Of a stretch of 64,000 bases of DNA, positions 58,895 to 64,000 are shown piece by piece; position 1 is the stretch's first letter, and the number at the start of each line of letters is the position of its first letter. A program made the position numbers and the translations under genes. Location of the stretch: contig NZ_JAAIYO010000011.1 of NCBI RefSeq assembly GCF_014930455.1, positions 124,001-188,000 on the forward strand, read 5' to 3'. Source of the stretch: Corallococcus soli (GTDB lineage: Bacteria; Myxococcota; Myxococcia; Myxococcales; Myxococcaceae). The notes beneath the pieces were generated by a model. The model did not search any database and was not told where the DNA came from. It saw only the letters and a program-made list of their open reading frames with translations.

Positions 58895-61072
58895 ATGACG
58901 CGCACGCGGACGGTGGTGAGGTGGGCTCCAACAGGCCTCCTGGGGGCCCTGGCGGCCGTCCTGGCCCTTCTGGGGGCCTGCCGGGACGAACCCCCGCTCA
59001 CCGGCGCCCGGAGCCTCCTGCGGGTCTCCCAGGAGGTCGTGGCGTTCCAGGCCAGCTACCCCGGGGTGACGCGGGAGGTGGAGATCCGGGTGGTGAACGC
59101 GGGGCGGACGACGCTGGACGTGGAGTGGACGGCGCTGGCGCCCCCCTTCTTCGCGGACGGGCTGCCCACGCGGATGGTGCCGGGGGAGGTGCCGGTGCGG
59201 CTGCGCTACCGGCCGGAGGCGACGGGCGCGGCGGAGGCCACGCTGACGGGGCGGGCGCCCGGGGGCGGGGAGGTGCGCGTGGTGCTCCAGGGGCAGGCGA
59301 ACGCCATCCCCACCTGTCCCACGCCGGTGGCCTGCCACACGGCGACGTTCGACGTGGTGACGGGGGTGTGCGTGGAGGCCCTGCAGCCGGATGGCACGGC
59401 GTGCGACCCGGGCAACGCGTGCCTCCAGGACGCCACCTGCGCGGCGGGGCGGTGCCGGGGGACGGAGCGCGTCTGCGACGACGGCGATGCGTGCACCACG
59501 GACGTGTGCAACCCGCTGGACGGCTGCGCGTCCGTGCCGGCGCCGCCGTGTCCGGGGGACGGCAGGTGCCAGGTGGGCACGTGCGACCCGAAGGTCGGGT
59601 GCGGGCTGGCGAAGGCGCCGGACGGCACCTTCTGCGGCCCGGAGCGCGGCTGTGACGTGGCGGACGTGTGCCTGGACGGGGCGTGTCAGCGGCGCGATCC
59701 GCCGGACAACTTCACCTGCGCGCCGGCGAGCCCCTGCCAGGGACCGGGCAGGTGCAAGGGGTCCGTGTGCGAGCGCCCGGCCGCGACGGCGCTGTTCGCG
59801 GACTGGACGTACGACGCGGCCTCCAACGGCGAGGCGCTGCACGACCTGCTGGTGGGGCCCACGGGGGACGTGACGCTGGTGGGCTTCTTCATGCCGGCGC
59901 TGATGGACGCGGCGGGCCCGGTGCCGGTGCGGGCGAGCGTGGCGGGGCGGCGGTGCATGTTGTGGAACGACCGGCTGCTCTGCATGGACCTGCCGCTCTC
60001 CGGGCAGGTGTCGCTGTTGGACCGGGCCACGGGCGCGCCGCGGTGGACGTTTGACCTGGCGACGGCGCGGCCTGACTTCGCGAAGGGGCTGACGACGCTG
60101 TTCATGGCGCGGCTGGGGGTGATGCAGCCGGACCGGCTGGCGGCGCTCTTCGAGGCGTATCCGGAGGGCACCGGACGCGACACGTTGTGCCGGCGGTACT
60201 TCCTCGTGGTGTTGGATGCCTTTGGCGGGATGGTGTCCGCGCAGGAGGTGAAGGACCCCCTGCTCTCCGAGTGCAACCACCCGCATCCGTACGGCGTGGC
60301 GTCGGACGCGGCGGGGGACCTGTACCTGGCCTTCGGGCAGACGCAGAACGTGGGGGCGCCGCTGTATCCGGGGGCGCCCACGCTGCTGATGGCGTTCTCG
60401 CAGGACGGGGTGCCGCGCTGGCGCAAGACGGAGGCGTTCAGCGCGGGGGAGCTGGCCATCGTGAACGGGCTGCTGCTCAACGAACGCTCCACGCAGGCGC
60501 TGCGCACGCAGGACGGACAGGCGGTGGGCTCCCAGACCTTCCCCAACAAGCTGGGCCGCGTGGTGGCGACCTCCGAGCGCCTCATCCCGTCGCCGTCGCA
60601 GGACGACAGCAAGCAGTCCTGGCGGCTGGAGGGGTATGGGTTGCCGGGGCTGGAGCCGGCGTGGACGTACCCGTTCCAGGGCTGGCCGGGGCCGGTGGCA
60701 CCGGAGCTGAGGTTGGCCAGTTGGACGACGCGGCCGGGGCTGCCGCCGGAGACGGTGGTGCTGGGCACGGGGCTGAACGGGTTCGGGCTGCCCACGATGT
60801 TCGCGGTGAGCGCGAAGGACGGCGCGGAGGTGTTCCAGTGCCCGGTGGCCAACGCGACGACGCCCGCGCAGTTCCTGGAGCTGGGGCCGGACAGCGTGGT
60901 GATGATGGACGGGGCGCAGACGTGCGGTGACTGCGATCCCCCGTTCGCCAACAGCCAGGCGCGCTTCCGGCGCTTCCCCATCCCCGGCCTCAAGCCCGCG
61001 GAGGAGCCCTGGCCGGGGACCTTCGGGGGGCCGGGGCATGACCACCACGAGGATCCGGTGCGCGGACGCTGA
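58895..61072 (+). CDS. Large Cys-rich lipoprotein
   Basis: A 725-residue lipoprotein: signal TGLLGALAAVLALLGAC with the lipobox GAC. Residues about 40-135 resemble an Ig-like/ASPM-SPD-2 type domain (VSQEVVAFQASYPGVTREVEIRVVNAG). Residues 140-290 form a Cys-rich module with repeated CDDGDACTTDVCNPLDGC-type units, similar to Dickkopf/tenascin-like repeats common in myxobacterial exoproteins. The last 430 residues look like a beta-propeller or PQQ-type repeat region (LLDRATGAPRWTFDLAT). Surface location is inferred; there is no enzyme motif and the function is unknown. It converges with the DUF429 gene after 15 bp. Confidence 0.72.
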   Translation: MTRTRTVVRWAPTGLLGALAAVLALLGACRDEPPLTGARSLLRVSQEVVAFQASYPGVTREVEIRVVNAGRTTLDVEWTALAPPFFADGLPTRMVPGEVPVRLRYRPEATGAAEATLTGRAPGGGEVRVVLQGQANAIPTCPTPVACHTATFDVVTGVCVEALQPDGTACDPGNACLQDATCAAGRCRGTERVCDDGDACTTDVCNPLDGCASVPAPPCPGDGRCQVGTCDPKVGCGLAKAPDGTFCGPERGCDVADVCLDGACQRRDPPDNFTCAPASPCQGPGRCKGSVCERPAATALFADWTYDAASNGEALHDLLVGPTGDVTLVGFFMPALMDAAGPVPVRASVAGRRCMLWNDRLLCMDLPLSGQVSLLDRATGAPRWTFDLATARPDFAKGLTTLFMARLGVMQPDRLAALFEAYPEGTGRDTLCRRYFLVVLDAFGGMVSAQEVKDPLLSECNHPHPYGVASDAAGDLYLAFGQTQNVGAPLYPGAPTLLMAFSQDGVPRWRKTEAFSAGELAIVNGLLLNERSTQALRTQDGQAVGSQTFPNKLGRVVATSERLIPSPSQDDSKQSWRLEGYGLPGLEPAWTYPFQGWPGPVAPELRLASWTTRPGLPPETVVLGTGLNGFGLPTMFAVSAKDGAEVFQCPVANATTPAQFLELGPDSVVMMDGAQTCGDCDPPFANSQARFRRFPIPGLKPAEEPWPGTFGGPGHDHHEDPVRGR

Positions 61073-61087
61073 GGGAGGCAATCCCTC

Positions 61088-61801
61088 TCACCGCCTTGAG
61101 AGGGATTGGAGCCGGTCCAGGATGCGCCCTTCGCGCAGGGTGCCGTCCGGGTCCCGGGTGAGGGGCAGGCCCACCGCGGTGACGTCCCCGGGCCTCATGC
61201 GCGTGAGCCACCCCAGCCAGGCGCAGACCGTGGCATCCAATTGGTCGTGCGTGCACGGAGCCCCGTCCACGAAGCGCAGGCCTTCGGTTTCGAGCAGGGC
61301 CTGACGCCGGGCGCGTCCCTCCGGCGTGGCTTTTCCCCCCAACTTCTCCACAGCCAGCGTGCGCCACGTCGCGCCGGGGAAGGCCTCGAACAGGCGCGCC
61401 CGCGAAGGCTCCGGCACGTCCAGGTCCAGCAGGGGTGCCCGGCTCCGCAGCGCGGCGAACAGCAGCACGCTTCCGCGCACGAAGCCCGCGAAGGGCGATC
61501 CGGGCAGGGGCAGCACGTCCGGGGTCCGCCCGGGCGCTCGCAGCCGCCGCTCCGCGTCCCGCACCCGGGCGCCGGGGTTCGCCAGCGCCTGCGGCCCGTC
61601 CACCACCACCACGTCCCCTGGCCCCACGGGGAAGGCCTCCCACAGGGCGTTCCGGTCCAATCCGTGGCGCGCGTCCGCGCGGGGCCAGACGCGCTGGGAG
61701 AAGCGCACGTGGCCCTTCGCATCCAGCACGGCCTCGTCCACGGGGCGGGGCACCCGGGCGAACGGGTCGGTCAAATCCCAACCGACGAAGCGGGTCGTCA
61801 T
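61088..61801 (-). CDS. DUF429-family (RNase H-like) protein
   Basis: A 237-residue cytoplasmic protein. FVGWDLTDPFARVPRPVDEAVL at the start and VVVDGPQALANPG match the acidic-residue strands of the DUF429 family, predicted to have an RNase H-like fold, and CTHDQLDATVCAWLGWLTR matches its conserved C-terminal D.LDA segment. Biochemical activity is not established. It lies between convergent and divergent neighbours and is probably monocistronic. Confidence 0.75.
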   Translation of the reverse strand: MTTRFVGWDLTDPFARVPRPVDEAVLDAKGHVRFSQRVWPRADARHGLDRNALWEAFPVGPGDVVVVDGPQALANPGARVRDAERRLRAPGRTPDVLPLPGSPFAGFVRGSVLLFAALRSRAPLLDLDVPEPSRARLFEAFPGATWRTLAVEKLGGKATPEGRARRQALLETEGLRFVDGAPCTHDQLDATVCAWLGWLTRMRPGDVTAVGLPLTRDPDGTLREGRILDRLQSLSRR

Positions 61802-61879
61802 CCCGTGCCTTCCTGCGGCGAGGTCGCTCGCCCGGCGTTAAGAGGGGTCGCCTCCCATTCCACCGAAGGTGACTCGCAC

Positions 61880-62899
61880 ATGCACTACCGCCCCCTGGGC
61901 CGCACCGGCCTGTTCGTCTCTGAACTGTGTTTCGGCGCCATGACGTTCGGCGGCGAGGGCTTCTGGAAGGCCATCGGGCAGCAGGGACAGGCGGAGGCGG
62001 ACACGCTGGTGGGCAGGTGCCTGGATGCGGGCATCAACTTCTTCGACACCGCGAACGTGTACTCGAACGGCCTGTCGGAGGAGCTGCTGGGCAAGGCGCT
62101 CGCGCCGAAGCGCTCCCAGGTGGTGCTGGCCACCAAGGTGCGCGGCCGCATGGGCCCGGGCATGAACGAGGTGGGCCTGTCGCGCTACCACATCCTCGAC
62201 TCCGTGCACGCGAGCCTGAAGCGCCTGGGCACCGACCACATCGACCTGCTGCAGATCCACGGCTACGACGTGGCCACCCCGCTGGATGAGACGCTGCGCG
62301 CGCTGGACGACCTGGTGCGCGACGGCAAGGTGCGCTACCTGGGCGCGTCCAACCTGGCCGCGTGGCAGCTCATGAAGGCGCTGGGCCTGAGCGACAGCCG
62401 CAACCAGGCCCGCTTCGAATCGCTCCAGGCCTACTACTCCATCGCCGGCCGCGACCTGGAGCGGGAGGTGGTGCCGCTGCTCAAGGACCAGGGCGTGGGC
62501 CTGATGGTGTGGAGCCCGCTGGCCGGCGGCTTCCTGTCCGGCAAGTTCCGCCGCGACTCGCAGGGCCCCGAGGGCTCCCGCCGCGCCGCCTTCGACTTCC
62601 CGCCCGTGGACCGCGAGCGCGCGTACAACGCCATTGACGTGATGGACGTCATCGCGAAGGAGCAGGAGGCCTCCGTGGCCCGCGTGGCGCTCGCGTGGCT
62701 GTTGCACCAGCCGCACGTCACCACCGTCATCCTCGGGGCCAAGACGCAGGCCCAGTTGGAGGACAACCTGGCCGCGTCGGAGCTGCGCCTCACCCCCGCT
62801 CAGTTGGAGAAGCTGGACGCCGTCTCCAGGCTCCCCCCCGAGTACCCGGGCTGGATGGTGGAGCGTCAGAACGCGGACCGCTTCCCCCCGGCCCGCTGA
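61880..62899 (+). CDS. Aldo/keto reductase
   Basis: A 339-residue NADPH-dependent oxidoreductase of the AKR superfamily (TIM barrel). The catalytic tetrad is visible: Asp56 and Tyr61 (FFDTANVYSNG), Lys86 (LATKVRG) and His near 127 (LLQIHGYD). GASNLAAWQL and VILGAKTQAQLEDNLAA are the usual C-terminal cofactor-binding segments. It closely resembles the YajO/AKR11-AKR12 type. The ATG before HYRPLG is the clear start. The natural substrate cannot be named. Confidence 0.92.
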   Translation: MHYRPLGRTGLFVSELCFGAMTFGGEGFWKAIGQQGQAEADTLVGRCLDAGINFFDTANVYSNGLSEELLGKALAPKRSQVVLATKVRGRMGPGMNEVGLSRYHILDSVHASLKRLGTDHIDLLQIHGYDVATPLDETLRALDDLVRDGKVRYLGASNLAAWQLMKALGLSDSRNQARFESLQAYYSIAGRDLEREVVPLLKDQGVGLMVWSPLAGGFLSGKFRRDSQGPEGSRRAAFDFPPVDRERAYNAIDVMDVIAKEQEASVARVALAWLLHQPHVTTVILGAKTQAQLEDNLAASELRLTPAQLEKLDAVSRLPPEYPGWMVERQNADRFPPAR

Positions 62900-63351
62900 G
62901 CCCATTCCACTCGCAGTCCCATCCATGCGGACTTTTTCAAACGCGCTGGATGGACCCGACCTGCTGCATGCGTCCGGGAGGGGTGCCGCCGGGATGTCCG
63001 CGCCTCCACGGACAGTCCGGGATGGCGAGCATCCACGGAGTCAGGGCCCGGGGCTCCAGGTGCGGTGAAAGACACGGAGGGTGTTTGGGATTGGGACGGA
63101 CTCCCGATATCTTGGGGATTGTGAAGCGCTCGGTGAACCCGGGCGTGGTCCACGGTGCCCACGCGCCTGCCTGGCAACACCCCCGTGTGGTCGGGGTCGC
63201 GTGGAAGGAGTGCGGTCGCCCGGATGACCTTGGAGGTCCGGTGCGCGGCGGCTTCGTTGCTTCGTGGGGGGCCTGTCCGGGCCCCGGGGATTCCCCGGGG
63301 CCCGGGTAACCTTTCCTCCCTGGGAAGGGAGGGGCGCCTGCCTGGACTGCC
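62900..63351. other. Gap between convergent genes, possible small RNA
   Basis: About 450 bp without a supportable protein gene. Plus-strand TTGGGA (63085-63090), 17 bases and TATCTT (63108-63113) form a sigma-70-like pair, and a strong hairpin follows at 63277-63305. A transcript of about 180 nt is possible but unproven. Confidence 0.35.
63277..63305. terminator. Very GC-rich 13-bp hairpin
   Basis: CCGGGCCCCGGGG-ATT-CCCCGGGGCCCGG, a perfect 13-bp stem with a 3-base loop, between the convergent aldo/keto reductase and DUF2807 genes. There is no T-run. Confidence 0.6.
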
Positions 63352-64000
63352 TCAGCGCTTGGAGTCGATGCGGGAGCCGCCGCTGACTTCGAGCTTGGAG
63401 TTCTGGGGGCGCACGGACAGGCTGATGACGCTGCCGCCGGACGCCTCGCCGGAGACGCTGCTGGGGGCATCCGCCTCCACGATGGCGCCGCCGCTCGCGT
63501 CCACGTCCAGGCTCTTCACGCCCTGGAGCTCGCGGGCATGGAGCTGGGAGCCGCCGCTGACCTCGGCGTCCACATGCTCCGCGCGGCCGATGAGCGTCAC
63601 CTGGGCGCCGCCGCTGGCCTCCGCGTCCACCTTCTTCGCGTCCACGCCGCGCACGGTGATTTCGGCGCCGCCGCTGGCCTCGGCCTCGAACTCGTCCGCC
63701 GCGGTGGCTTCGGCCTCCATGTGGCTGCCGCCGCTGGCCTCCACCTGGTCGATGCGGGGCGAGGACACGATGAGGCGCACCCGGCCGTTCAGGCCACCCC
63801 AGAGCCCCTTGCGTTCGATCCGCGTGGTGAGGATGCCGTCCTCCACGACCAGCCGGATGCGGGACAGGGACTCGGCGGGGCCTTCCAGGCGGACGGACTT
63901 GGGGCCCACCTTCACCTGGGCGTGCATGCCGTGGCCCACGGAGACGCCGTGGAAGTCCTCCACCTGGCGCGTCTCACCGGTGCCTTGGCTGGGAGGGGTC
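63352..64000 (-). CDS. DUF2807 (head GIN-domain) protein, N-terminus beyond window
   Basis: At least 216 residues; the frame remains open to the right edge, so the N-terminus, probably with a signal peptide, is missing. The visible start GETRQVEDFHGVSVGHG is the typical entry of DUF2807/GIN proteins. The rest is a repetitive right-handed beta-helix-like structure with the recurring unit D/EAEASGGA/S spaced every 18-25 residues (EASGGSHMEAEATA, EASGGAEITVRG, EVSGGSQLHAREL, EVSGGSRID). Likely a surface or periplasmic, possibly adhesive, protein; function unproven. Confidence 0.83.
   Translation of the reverse strand, partial: TPPSQGTGETRQVEDFHGVSVGHGMHAQVKVGPKSVRLEGPAESLSRIRLVVEDGILTTRIERKGLWGGLNGRVRLIVSSPRIDQVEASGGSHMEAEATAADEFEAEASGGAEITVRGVDAKKVDAEASGGAQVTLIGRAEHVDAEVSGGSQLHARELQGVKSLDVDASGGAIVEADAPSSVSGEASGGSVISLSVRPQNSKLEVSGGSRIDSKR

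Noticed and set aside
1-64000. CRISPR arrays, rRNA operons, prophage genes
   Set aside because: No regularly spaced repeats with spacers, no rRNA-like sequence and no phage structural or integrase genes were seen.

Overview
The window comes from a high-GC (roughly 70%) Gram-negative chromosome and is best read as the replication-origin region of a myxobacterium of the Myxococcus/Corallococcus group. The evidence is: five copies of the 16-bp palindrome TGTTCCACGTGGAACA (the myxobacterial parS sequence) at the left edge, dnaA with the rpmH-rnpA-yidD-yidC-jag-mnmE and mnmG-rsmG blocks, Sit-type lipoprotein toxins with immunity genes (so far typical of myxobacteria), a PEGA-domain Ser/Thr kinase, and many Cys-rich lipoproteins. 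Species cannot be fixed from the sequence alone.

Layout. 0-1.3 kb: gene-poor parS cluster; parA/parB are not inside the window and are inferred to lie just to the left. 1.3-6.6 kb: VOC protein, exported protein, SDR, then mnmG-rsmG, whose junction carries two perfect DnaA boxes. 7-17.7 kb: housekeeping and envelope genes (Cys-rich lipoprotein, GST, macrodomain, M16 protease, heptad-repeat protein, SppA, cysteine dioxygenase, MshEN/pseudo-receiver protein, Uma2). 17.7-23.1 kb: the minus-strand block rpmH>rnpA>yidD>yidC>jag>orf>mnmE. 23.5-27.2 kb: a small lipoprotein, an IS1182-like element inserted between rpmH and dnaA, a GATC-rich leader, and dnaA. 27.3-35.4 kb: lipoprotein, zinc-finger membrane protein, an active/inactive M16 protease pair, and thrA behind what looks like a transcription attenuator with a Thr-rich leader ORF. 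35.4-39 kb: two tandem copies of a SitA-like toxin / double-CXXCG immunity cassette, the second preceded by a decayed copy of the thrA 3' end. 39-46.2 kb: PhoD-like phosphatase, VOC/AraC pair, alpha/beta hydrolase, ArsR/SRPBCC pair, and a third toxin-immunity pair (AHH-type toxin lipoprotein plus Imm11-like protein). 46.3-57.7 kb: haem-lipoprotein plus partner, MFS exporter, CapA-like protein, DoxX, TrmN6-like methyltransferase, glutathione synthetase, Ser/Thr kinase. 57.8-58.0 kb: a phased array of DnaA-box-like sites beside an AT-rich tract, an alternative candidate for oriC. 58-64 kb: small unknowns, a large Cys-rich lipoprotein, a DUF429 protein, an aldo/keto reductase and a DUF2807 protein that runs off the right edge.

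How it fits together: most of the backbone is origin-proximal informational machinery (DnaA, tRNA modification MnmE/MnmG, 16S methylation RsmG, RNase P, L34, YidC/YidD/Jag insertion). Accessory material is concentrated at 35-46 kb, where three contact-dependent kin-discrimination cassettes sit. The most interesting items are the thrA attenuator, the duplicated and diverging sit cassettes, and two separate DnaA-box arrangements besides the IS-disturbed dnaA leader. No rRNA, convincing tRNA or CRISPR array was seen.
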